DNA from: Priapulus caudatus
Taxonomy: Eukaryota; Priapulida; Priapulimorpha; Priapulimorphida; Priapulidae
Direction of reading: 5' to 3'
DNA: 51,485 nt
NCBI RefSeq assembly: GCF_000485595.1
Contig: NW_014577251.1
Location: 44,926-96,410, forward strand
Of this stretch, positions 41,713-51,485 are shown piece by piece (the first letter of the stretch is position 1; each line of letters begins with the position of its first letter). Below the pieces are notes generated by a model that was not told the DNA's origin, did not search any database, and was given only the letters and a program-made list of their open reading frames with translations. Both the position numbers and the translations under genes were made by a program.

Positions 41713-44700
41713 GGTGAACCAGGCAGTGTACCGTAAATATCCCGACGCGTGAGAGTGACAGCGTGGCGGCATGCGTGTGTCGGAGTGAGTTGCGGTGGCG
41801 GGCGCCGATAATGTTGTGACGTCACCTCGATGTGTGCACTGATCGCTCTCGTTTAGCCATGCTGCTTAGCTTCACGTGCTACCCATTGTCGGAATCGATG
41901 GAGAGTTCGTCATAATGCTAGGTTTCTTTCTTGTCTTGGTCGTCCGCATCATTTAATTGCGCCTCCGGACCACCCCCTAAGTTCCTCACTGTATCGTAAA
42001 ATTATTTTGCCCTTGCTACGTTCCTGTGTAGTAAAGGTCTGTGCACGCAATGCGAATCTAGGTCGGAGTACAATAGCTATCCGGTTCCCTTTTCATGTAT
42101 CCAAGCAGCTGGCACTCCCCGCGATTTCCAGTTTCTGATATCAGAGCTCGCGATATCAGAGTTGCTGATGACCGAATGGCGCGCCGTTTCATGTAAATAT
42201 TCAGTAATCGCCACCATCATGATTGGAAGATTTGTTATAGTTGCGCGGGAGGGCAAACAGAAAGTCGAAGTAAAGAACATAGGACGTGAAAGTGCAAGGT
42301 TGCATTATGTCTGGCGTGGCATGCCGAGTAATTTGATTCCCTAGAGGAAACCGCATTTTAACGATATATCCTATATCCGCGTCGCTCGCTCACTCGCCAC
42401 GCGTTTTCTAACCGGTATAGATTCGTATATGTTAGGGGCCTTTAGGGCTATATATTATGTATGTTGCTCAGCAATGGCTGATTTTATTTGCGCGCTATAT
42501 GGTTAGCGTGTGTGCGTGGCACGCCGCCGTTGTAGGTAAACACTCGCGGTTCTTACCTGGTTGTACTCGGCGGTGGTCGTTGGTAAACAGTCGCGTTCGT
42601 TCGTGTTGTATGCACCGAACAGTCATGGTTGTTGACAGTCGCATGTTGTCGCCAGAGGACTACCCACATAACAGGACAGTCATTAACCCCCCCCCCCACG
42701 CCATTGTGATAAGTTTTTTTTTATCTCGTGACAGCGACATTGACATGCTCGTTACGAGATGAGAGAGCATTTCGCCAATCTACAGCTGCAGCGACTGCCA
42801 GTGCCTGGCTTTGCACGTGTACCCGCTCTAGCGCATTCATTCTCGGCGATGGCGCGGGTAAAGAATAGATGTCGGGAAATATGATGATAACGCCGAGTTT
42901 GCGCGTGCTAACGTGGTGTTCTCCTGACACTGATTCTACCATAGTTATATACCGGTTTGAACGGGATCAATCAACATGATCGCACCTGTGTCTATTGGCA
43001 ACTCTGATCGATGAAGCTCTGGTCGATGTGATGGCTTTTTTGCGCCGGTGTGCGTTCCCCTTCTCGTCTAATATTTGCACACGCGTTTTGTCTGTGTGTC
43101 CAGAGCGTAATGATACGAAATTGGCTCTTGTATTTAAGATCTTACTATCTTTTCGCCGCATTTACGGATAAGTGACGTTTTACGACGAAAAGACGACGCG
43201 TTTTATGCGGCGGTGCCAGATATTGTAATATATCGTAAGATATTACGCTTTTTCATATCGATTATCGATTATATATATATATATATTATTATATATGATT
43301 CGTTATCGTGCTCGTGTCGTGGAACCAGTGTCCCAGGTAAACTCCGTATGTGCTCGCGCGTATACAGCTGCGTTGGTGTAAAAAGGTCACCGACAATTTA
43401 GAAAGTTCTGCATCGATTTAAGCAGCTCCGTCATAGATGGTGCTTCGGGCACTAGCGACATCGATTGCCTCCCATTACACCGGAATCTTTTATATTGCAT
43501 CGGAACTGTGGCCTGTGATGGCAAAAAATGCCGATCAAATGCTTTATTAAAGGCCGGGCGTGATTTTTCTCTGATTGTGCGGGATATTATGATAGCTGCT
43601 ATTAGCTGGAGATATTATTGCTAGCCGAGCCACCACAGACAAGAACTGCGTTTACAGAGACGTCAACGTCGCAGTGTGAACATGTCGCTATTGCGGTGAC
43701 GAGGCGTAGAGGCGCTATTCGGATCAGCCGATGATCATTGTATTAAGATCATGGTAAACTTAATCGGCTATCTAATATAAAAACAAAACCGACTTGATAT
43801 ACGATGAATTATATGCATACGCAATCGACAGCACTGTACAAACATTCCTACATCAAACATCCCCCAAACCATTGAAGACGGTTGTACTTAGCATTTGCTT
43901 AACACACACACACATAAATGGATATGCTGGGTTATAAGCCGGAATGTTCGCTTGTTTGACCTTCTAGACCGATCGTACAGTGCGCCGAGCTTGTCGCTGT
44001 GTGTTAATAACAACAGGCGCGATTTCGATATTATTCGACGAGAAATCAGGCGAGGCGGGATTGGCTCTTGGCAATTTGTTACACACATTCACCGTACTCG
44101 GATTGACCGCCCAGCTCTCCGATGTTGCCTGTTATGCTGATCCATCGACTACTGGCTTCAATCATGCAGGTTATCCCCCATGGGTGTCGATCGCGGGGGG
44201 GGGGATGGGGGGATATATCCCCCCAATATTTGAGGGGGGGAATGGCCTGTATTATTATCCCCCAATATTTTAAGGTCAAATTTAAAAAAAGCAGAGAAAT
44301 CGATTACCTTATGATTTATCATGTCAAACTTGATCTTGAAATCGCATCACATTTTCTAATGATTAGATTTGGACAATTTTAGGAAGTTTGGCAGTAATAA
44401 TCAAATACCCGGTACCCATTAAAATCTGCCATTCTGGAAGTACAGTTTATTTGCCGCCTTAACCAAAATACGGATTTCAAAACAACGTCAAATTATGCAC
44501 GTTTCTTATACCGCAGCGCTGCCTTACATGGTTTTGATATTACGTTCTCACCAAAACATAGGCCTATGCAAAACACGACTTCTTGTCAAAACGTTCTTGT
44601 TATCTTCGTAGTGAATTTGGACTACATTCAATTACCTAGAAAATCATTTAAAAATTCTCTAAAATGCAATTTTGATACCCAAATTTCTGAAAAAGTCCCT

Positions 44701-44812
44701 AACCACCCTCCGACACCCACCCCCCGCTCGGTCGCTTCACTCCCTCGCCGAGGATCATCCCCCCCCAATCATGAAAACAAATCGACACCTATGTTATCTT
44801 CTACGCGGCGCG
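41713..44812. other. Intergenic region without a recognisable gene
   Basis: Contains C-runs at about 42689-42698, an AT run at 43269-43300 and a G/C-run repeat at 44170-44275 (GGGGGGGATGGGGGG and CCCCCCAATATTTG). A further C-run block lies at 44703-44770. The ORFs show no family resemblance. Confidence 0.45.
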
Positions 44813-45871
44813 CTCACCGGCAGGGCCGGACTGGCGATCAAAAAAATTTCTATATATGGCCTGCAGGCCATATTATTAGCTCACCTTGACATCGTCAAGC
44901 TGAGCTATTGCCATGGGTCGTCGTCCGTCGTACGTCCGTCCGTCCGTCCGTCAACATTTGGCTACGGTCAACGATAACTCAGGAACCGTTTGACCCACAT
45001 GTTTGAAATTGGGTATAGTTGTTACTGCTATGCTCCCATATTATACGTCCTATTTTGGAGCACGCCAGTCGACGTACTTTCGAGCCACGGCAATTTTGTG
45101 CCAAAAATGGGAATTGCCATTAGTCAGTTCAGGTTCAACGGATTTTGCTCATTTTTGGTATGTGAATGAATAAGGGCTAGAGGTTTTGATATTTAAAAAA
45201 AAATTATGCAAATTAGGTAGGGTTTGGCAATTATATAGCATATTATATAGACACGCAGATAACAAACAGTCTGTGGTGTCACACTCGTCTGGTTCGTTTT
45301 ACAAGCTTTCATTGACAATATCTTTAATGCAAGATTCCTACTATGAACATATTATGATTTATACTATTATTATTATATTATTATTATTATGATGTAATGA
45401 TTTATGCTAAGAAACATCAAAGTTTCTTCCACGCCACGCCATCTACCGTCACAAATTGTGATTCATTTTGGTTTATAAATTATTTATAATTTATTTATAA
45501 TATTATTTATTATTTTCACATAAAAAATTACACATAATTATCAAGAGTATATAATGGGAGTTCTCTCATATATATACACTTTGTTTCTATAATGTACGTC
45601 GATGGTTGCTCAATTAAAACTGACTTCTTCTCACTCACTCATTTGTGTCCTTTTTTTGTGGTGAGCTACAGTGTCATTGACACTTTCATTATAGGTGGGG
45701 CGGAGTGACGTCACTTCCCCGTAGCAACCCATCCGATGACCCCCAAATTTTCCTGGTGGGGGAGTCCCGGGACCCCCAGACCCCCCGCTTAAAAAGTGGC
45801 CTGATTGGGGCTATATTTCGCGATATATTTCCCGGTCTGAATGATTTTCCCAGTACGGCCCTGCTCACCGG
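44813..45871. mobile_element. hAT-type non-autonomous element with perfect 8-bp target duplication
   Basis: CTCACCGG occurs at 44813-44820 and 45864-45871. The element begins CAGGGCCGGACTGG (44821-44834) and ends with the inverse of CAGGGCCGTACTGG (45850-45863), 13 of 14 matching. CAG ends and an 8-bp duplication fit hAT. The 1043-bp interior has a CCGTC tetranucleotide run at about 44927-44953, AT-rich sequence and a G/C-run block near the right end. No transposase ORF. Confidence 0.93.
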
Positions 45872-48318
45872 TGTGTCGCAAAGCTTGCAACCGCACTTAT
45901 CGTAATAATATGTCCCCGCGAACATCGCGCGGTCCCCATGGTAATTTTCATCAGCCAATCAAGGCGATATTTGGGTTGCTGCCGTGGTCTGTGCTCTGCG
46001 CGTGTAAATAAATATATATATTGCGAATATGGCAGCGCGGCTGATTATTCGATCACCGGGGAAAAAATTGAAGAGCTGGTGTTCGTTCGGTGAAGAAATG
46101 CGGCTATACCGTCTCTGTTTCTATATTGCCTCACATGCTAGCGTTTACCGTTGGCGGCGTTTCTTGGGTGCTTATCGATCTTACTAGATGTTTTCATCTA
46201 CAAACTGCTGTAAACTTGTACCTAAAATGCCAAACTGTTAATCAAGTTGGTAATTCGTCTTGAAATGCGGTTACGTCATTGTTTAATAAATATTTTAAAA
46301 ACTATATTTTATATTGTGGCGGCACCACCATGTGCTAGCCACTTGGCGGTGTTTTCTATAGCAACAGTTCCCACAGGAAATGGGAACTAACACAGCTGCG
46401 TGGGAACTTCCTGGTGTGAAACAACCACACGGTTATATTGCCCAAATTTTACGCGGGTTATCATGAATTAACTCATCGTTAACTGTTCGTGAAAAATGGT
46501 CACGAAGGCCCAATATACGTGATGCAGTGGCGATAGACGAAATATTTACAAATTCATGGCAAAGTTAGTCGAAATTATCCCTGTGCATTGCACAACTATA
46601 TATAGAAGCGCAAATATCTGCACATTTATGTGGACCACGTTTTTTCGCAGTGTTAAAAGGACTATATTCTTGTCAGGTATTTTTCAGTCTTCTCGGGACT
46701 CTATTGGCACCGCTGATTACACGCGTACATAAGCCACGTTATAAATGAGCTTATATTAAAGCCTTTATGCAGTGTGAGCAGTTGTGCTTTTAAATTAAAA
46801 CAATAAAACTTAAATAAATTTATTAAATTAAATTAATAGTATAATTTAATTAAAATGCTGAATTGGCTTGGTGGCATTCGCGTAGTATAAGAATGCGTAA
46901 CCGATAGCCTTAATTATCGCCAGGCCCTGCGCTTGGACGATATCAACGGCAGTTTTGCACTGAGTATAATTCTGCTGTTATATTGCAATGCGTTGACTTG
47001 TGCAATGCGCTATTACGACTCGCTATATATAAACAGTTCCACGGGTATTTGGGTACAACTCTTTACGCTCAGTTTTAATGCGGGATTGCGTGAGTCATGC
47101 TGTGTCGCTGTGTGGAGTGTAGAAGACTAAGAAGTGATATAGAGGGAAGCAGGTGATGCAGTGGTTCCGTGATTTTGCAGTGTCAGGTGGCCGAATGGAT
47201 CGAGTACTATATTGAAAATATTGCTATATTGCTGCTCACTGCAATTGCTCGGTGCCTACCGTTTCTTCAGCAATCTTCAGCAGTTCTTTAGAAATCTCTG
47301 TCGCGCACCATAGTCACGATGTTTATATCGCATCTTGAGATTTAAATTAGCGAGATGAAAACCAACAGTTGTAAAAACGTTTACTAGTCATGTCACCTAG
47401 CCTGCTAATTCTGCCATTTACTGGCGCAGGTCCGTTCTCTCACCGATTGCTTCAGCCTCAGCGACTCTGCTTCTCTCACACCTCACACATAGTATGTTTG
47501 ACTGAATTGGAGTGAATGCTTGTCTAACATCTCGGGGGGGGGGAATGGTTGATAGACGCTGCGTTCTAATATTGCGTGAATTGCTCGAAATGAAACGGTA
47601 TAACAACATATTTTCTGACGGTAATCATAACATAAATACTGGCATTCACGTGGTTTAATTCAATGGCTTTGCCTCTGCAGTTCGCAATTAGGGTGTAGGT
47701 CGTCACAAGCGCCTGTATGGCTGGTATACGGTTTCACGTATTGACATTACCAATTACGTCGCATCACCAATGACATCGACATTTCTGCCCTTTACCGGTA
47801 TATGCCCTACGAGCAGCCATGCCTGTGTTGTAGAGTGAGCTGAGCCATCTTTATTTAAGAAACATTTGTGAGAGACAGCGAGGTAGCGTGACAAACAGCA
47901 GATTTGAGATATTTCCCATGGTAAATAATAATTGCCTTTGAGATTCGCTTCTAGTGTAAAACATTTATGAATCAGCGATTTCTCGACTTGATGTCGCGTG
48001 GCTTCAAATCGGAAGAAAATGTCATTCCTTGCGATGTGAAAAGGAGCAGCTGTCTGAAGACACTTTATTTCTCAGGGGGCTTTCATTTTAACGTTTTAAT
48101 AACGGTGGAAAATCCGTAACAAAGTATATTAAAAACGATAGCAAAGGCCAAGGCCTGTGTTTTCTGCTAAATGATGTAATTCCTTACATATACATAGTCT
48201 TTGTAATTGGAAGTGTTTTGAAACAGTGAATCCCTGTGAATCATATTTATTCATGGGCATCTTACCGACTGACCGTCCAATTAATGGCGATTAAAATTTT
48301 TTTTTTGCAAATTTAAAT
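45872..48318. other. Intergenic region without a recognisable gene
   Basis: No recognised coding sequence. A 53-codon frame at 46029-46190 and the 65-residue frame at 46933-47130 show no family resemblance. A G-run occurs at 47533-47541. Confidence 0.45.
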
Positions 48319-48445
48319 ATTTTGCAAAAGTGGATATATAGCTGCTTGGGGGCCATAGTGCAAGGGGATAGTGTGATTTAATTTAAATCACACTATCCCC
48401 TTGCACTATGGCCCCCAAGCAGCTATATATCCACTTTTGCAAAAT
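48319..48445. repeat. Perfect palindrome, 62-bp arms, 3-base spacer
   Basis: The sequence from ATTTTGCAAAAGTGG through GGGATAGTGTGATTTA is repeated exactly in inverse after the spacer ATT, ending at 48445. No mismatch was seen. Confidence 0.95.
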
Positions 48446-48540
48446 AGGGATAGTAGTTCATTGCAGATAAACCTTTCAACTTGGCCGGATGAGAAAGACC
48501 ATTCACGTATAGTTTCATTGACAGTGTTTGATTCGTAGTA

Positions 48541-48594
48541 GCATGTGTGCGTGTGCGTGCGTGCGTACGTGGCGTGCGTGCGTGCGTGCGTGTT

Positions 48595-48645
<51 letters not shown>

Positions 48646-48730
48646 GCGCGCGCGCGTGTGTGTCTGTGTGTATCTGCAGGCGTGTGCGTGTGTGTGCGTG
48701 TAAGTGTTGGTGTTTGTGCGTGTGTGTGGT
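48541..48730. repeat. (GT)n/(GTGC)n microsatellite
   Basis: GT and GTGC runs with a (CG)n patch at about 48643-48656. Confidence 0.95.
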
Positions 48731-49983
48731 GACGAACGCCCTAGCTGCTAGTGGACTGCTCCCGGCTTTTATGCACCACAGTTGGTCGGTATGGCAACGT
48801 GTCATGGAAACCAGATTCTGTCCGCCTTGGCATTAGCGGCTGCTCTCTCGCTTCAGTTTCCTCTCTGTGTGCCGAATAGTCAGTCAGTAGGGTAGCAGTG
48901 GCCCGCGTACGTGCGATGCATTGCATTGATTTTAAAGCTCCCGTCGCCGAGTGACCAAGTCCCGCGTCTTGAATGCGAGAGAATTTAATTAAGTGAGCGA
49001 CTCCCACCTAAGACTAGACGTGTGTTAATTGTCGTAGATTTCTCGCTGACATGACTAGCAATAACCACCTGCTATCAGGCCCTTGCCAGCAGCGAGAACT
49101 CACATATGAAAATTCTCAGTTAATATATAGGTGGGGGGCGTTTATTATGGTAGCCTGGTAGGCAATGCATTTTCCCCCGCTACAAATTAATTATGCATTA
49201 ACGGCGCAACTGATTAGCTGGCAGCCATACTCTTGTCTCGTAGACGTTTAATGTGATTAGGCCCTGTAGCTGTTGTTAGCAAATAGTCGCTGATTCAACG
49301 CGTTTGTTTTTGTTGGTGGTTGGTGCGGCATGAAATAATACTATAAGTGTGACACGATTTGCTGCATGGTTTCTTGCCCGACGTAAGAAGTTTTCTAAAG
49401 TCGTTAAAATGAGGAAAACCTGAGACATTTGGCGTTTTTTCCTTGGGCATAAGGCGAATGTTTGCGCGTTGGGATTTATCGAAAGGAACAGCAGGCAAGG
49501 AGTATGGTTACAGTAATTTGACTGCGAGGGATCAATAGAAACTCTGCAAGTAGCTTTTATTTTCCGCAAAATTCTGCAACCATGACAGAATTTTCTGTGT
49601 GATCATGAATAACGGAATTTTTTTGCAGTTGCAGTGGCTGAACAGGTATGAAAGCCTTTTAGTGTTCCTTCATGTAGTTTATAAAGTTATTTGAGTGACG
49701 TCTTATGTTGTCTAATGGCGGCGTCAGTTTGCATCGGATTGACGCGTAATTCCACACGGAGACTGTGTGTTGACGATAGTTGTTACTGCATGGCTTCCCT
49801 TCGCCCTTTTCTTGCTGCTCATCAGATTGTCAGATGGGAATTTAGAAAAACAACCCTCTTAACTGAGCATCAAATAATCTTTTCAATAGGTTGGGGTTTA
49901 ACGTGAGCAGAATCTCTAGAGTTGTTTAGTGGCAGTACGGCGCAGTACTGTACTGATCGGCATATTTGACATTTATGATGTTA
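48731..49983. other. Intergenic region without a recognisable gene
   Basis: No recognisable gene. A tRNA-Ser-like half sequence near 48941 lacks the T arm and is not called. Confidence 0.45.
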
Positions 49984-51284
49984 CTAGCTGGGCTACCCGG
50001 CGATGCCTGGGATAAAGGAGAAACGAGCTAGAATTTAGTCTGCCATCACGGCTGTACTGATTTTATTCGGATTTTATAAATCTGTCCCAAGAATTTCAGT
50101 TCTGCAGCGCTTCTTGGTACACAACATTTTTGGTCTTGCCATCTTGAGAGAGGATGTAAAGGTTGTGTGGGTAACCCACCCTGGAGCACCCCACATAGAG
50201 CTGGCCATGGTAGAACACTGGCTCACTGAGGTTGAGTCCAACCACCTTCAGGGACTGGCCCTGGGCCTTGTTGATGGATATGGCAAAGCTCAGCTTGACT
50301 ATAGAAACTGCAGCTTCTTGAACTGAAATGGCAGGTCTGATGGGATGAGCGGGATCCTTGGGATGAAGACATTTTCGCCCTTGCCTTTACCTGTCATGAT
50401 TTTGGCTTCGATGACTCTGGGCACGAGCTGCTTCACTGTGAGCCTGGTGCCGTTGCAGAGCTTGGGAGCATCCAGGTTGCGCATTAGCAATATGGGCGCG
50501 CCGACCTTGAGCACCAAGTTGTGTGGTGGCAGACCTGAGGGCGCCAGGCTGTTGAGAAACTCGGTCGGATAGTGCACCACCTGGGCAGGATCAGGAACTG
50601 TGTCCATCGACTTGTAGCTCGTTGGGTCGCCAGGCAGTTGCTCCAGCAGCTTGGCGTTGATGTCATCCACGGCCAAATTCTTGGGAGCAAGGATGGCTTG
50701 CTCACTCAGCCAGTCTTGGTCTTGGTAGCGGAGGTGGAGGTTTGGGAAGACTTTGGTCATCAGCTGGGTGATGTCCGCCGCTGCTTTGCCGAATGGCAGC
50801 TTGACTTGGCCATCAGCTGTGGTGGTGAGTCTGCCATTGCCGACCTCCAGCAGTTGCTGAGAGAATTAAGCGGCCAGCTTCTTCATCGCCGCTGACCTGC
50901 ACCCTCATGTTGGTCTTCAGGCTGTGGCGGTTCACCTTGCTCCAGAGGTAGGACGACTTGATGCAGGCAATGACAGCATCTGCTCTTGTTCCTTTGGCGA
51001 TGACTGGCAAGGTTTGGCGAAAGTCGCCTGAGAGCAGGACAGTCACACTTCCCATGACGTTTGTGTTGTGCCGAAGGTCTTGTAGGGTCCTGTTGAGTGC
51101 TTCAAATGCGCCTTTGTGGCTCATGGTTGCTTTGTCCCAGATGATGAGCTTGCACTCTTGGAACACTCACAGCTTGGCCTTTGTGGAGCCACAGCTGATG
51201 TTGCAGGTTGGATTTTCCCGCTTTGCCAGGTTGAATGGCAGCTTGAAGGCCGAGTGAGCAGTGCACCCTCCGTCCAGATAGCAC
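49984..51284 (-). mobile_element. Helitron 3' part, truncated
   Basis: Read on the minus strand, the helicase remnant is followed after about 110 bases by ATCCCAGGCATCGCCGGG (a GC-rich hairpin), then TAGCCCAG and the terminal CTAG, next to a host T. This is the hairpin plus CTRR 3' end of Helitrons, which insert between A and T. The 5' part, including the Rep nuclease and the first helicase motif, is missing: homology stops near 51284. Confidence 0.85.
50096..51284 (-). pseudogene. Helitron PIF1-like helicase C-terminal part, disrupted
   Basis: In the complete element this superfamily-1 helicase, fused to a Rep domain, unwinds DNA during rolling-circle transposition. On the minus strand one sees, in order: LDGGCTAHSAFKLPFNL (motif Ia region), LIIWDKATMSHKG (motif II), VTVLLSGDFRQTLPVI (motif III), RYQDQDWLSEQAILAPKN, LSFAISINKAQGQSLK (motif V) and LYVGCSRV (motif VI). 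The stop TGA is at 50096-50098. There are three lesions: an in-frame TGA at about 51165, a frameshift near 50868, and a frameshift with TAG near 50309. Motif II has Lys where helicases normally have the catalytic Glu (DE). Walker A is absent. Clearly inactive. Confidence 0.92.
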
Positions 51285-51350
51285 GTATTATCACATACAT
51301 TATCACATACATTAAAACCCTTATAGGCCGAGTGTCGACTATAGTCGAGC

Positions 51351-51485
51351 GCTAGGATTCCTCTTTATTTTTCTGCTGCGCTAGGATTCCTCTTTACTTT
51401 TCTGCTGCGCTAGGATTCCTCTTGACTTTTCTGCTGCGCTAGGATTCCTCTTTACTTTTCTGCTGCGCTAGGATTCCTCTTGACT
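51351..51485. repeat. 29-bp tandem repeat running off the window
   Basis: Units starting GCTAGGATTCCTCTT at 51351, 51380, 51409, 51438 and 51467, exactly 29 bp apart, with one or two base changes (TTTATT, TTTACT, TTGACT). The array continues past the end. Confidence 0.97.

Noticed and set aside
41134-41825. Repetitive ORFs (DGSGSG, EWTGQAAG, LPDPSTLP types) of 110-210 residues in several frames
   Set aside because: A 24-bp minisatellite keeps every frame open. Frames on both strands are equally long and no splice or family evidence exists.
47185-47210. tRNA-Leu-like D-arm (GTCAGGTGGCCGAATGG)
   Set aside because: No B box or anticodon arm follows, so it is probably coincidence or a decayed SINE head.
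48941-48990. tRNA-Ser-like half (GTCGCCGAGTGACCAAGTCC)
   Set aside because: The anticodon stem is poor and there is no T arm (GGTTCGA) or matching acceptor end.

Overview
The window is a stretch of a metazoan nuclear genome, most likely a marine invertebrate. The evidence is GT-AG spliced genes of animal families, long introns full of dinucleotide microsatellites, TTAGGG-type telomere-like tracts, and a mixture of hAT, Helitron and MITE elements. There are two assembly gaps (20082-20378 and 38862-38871). The phylum cannot be named from the sequence alone.

Two protein-coding genes are well supported. The first (6162-15836, + strand) is an SLC6 sodium/chloride-dependent amino-acid or neurotransmitter transporter. 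Eleven exons could be placed with consistent phases, including a TM1 exon at 6162-6297. The first exon or exons, and the exons for most of TM8 to TM10, are not found. The second (23538-26471, + strand) is a complete three-exon GH35 beta-galactosidase with a signal peptide, both catalytic glutamates and an unusual low-complexity insertion of about 75 residues. The two genes share a strand but nothing suggests a functional link, and they differ sharply in GC content. An unidentified terminal coding segment may lie at 1-225, and a weak possible exon at 33608-33840.

Most of the rest is mobile or repetitive DNA. 0-6 kb: a 93-bp tandem array, microsatellites, a 226-bp tandem duplication and a small MITE with a perfect 7-bp target duplication. 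6-16 kb: the SLC6 gene, with (CA)n, (GT)n, (GA)n and a 1.3-kb A-rich tract in its introns. 16-23 kb: a TIR element, microsatellites, G-rich dispersed repeats, a gap and two adjacent fold-back elements with telomere-like cores. 26-35 kb: a hAT remnant with a transposase C-terminus and a TA-flanked MITE inside it, a second hAT-type element with an 8-bp target duplication, small hairpins and another CAG-ended element. 37-42 kb: a 146-bp satellite, a near-exact duplication across a 10-N gap, a CACGTG-bearing tandem repeat, a GTGC microsatellite and a 24-bp minisatellite. 44-46 kb: a third hAT-type element with a perfect 8-bp target duplication. 48.3 kb: a 62-bp-arm palindrome. 50-51.3 kb: the broken 3' end of a Helitron (minus strand) with its helicase C-terminus and hairpin terminus, followed by a 29-bp tandem array running off the window.

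No operon, defence system or CRISPR was found. The most unusual structures are the paired fold-back elements with telomere-like cores, the microsatellite-cored MITE and the transcription-factor-like motifs repeated in two tandem arrays.
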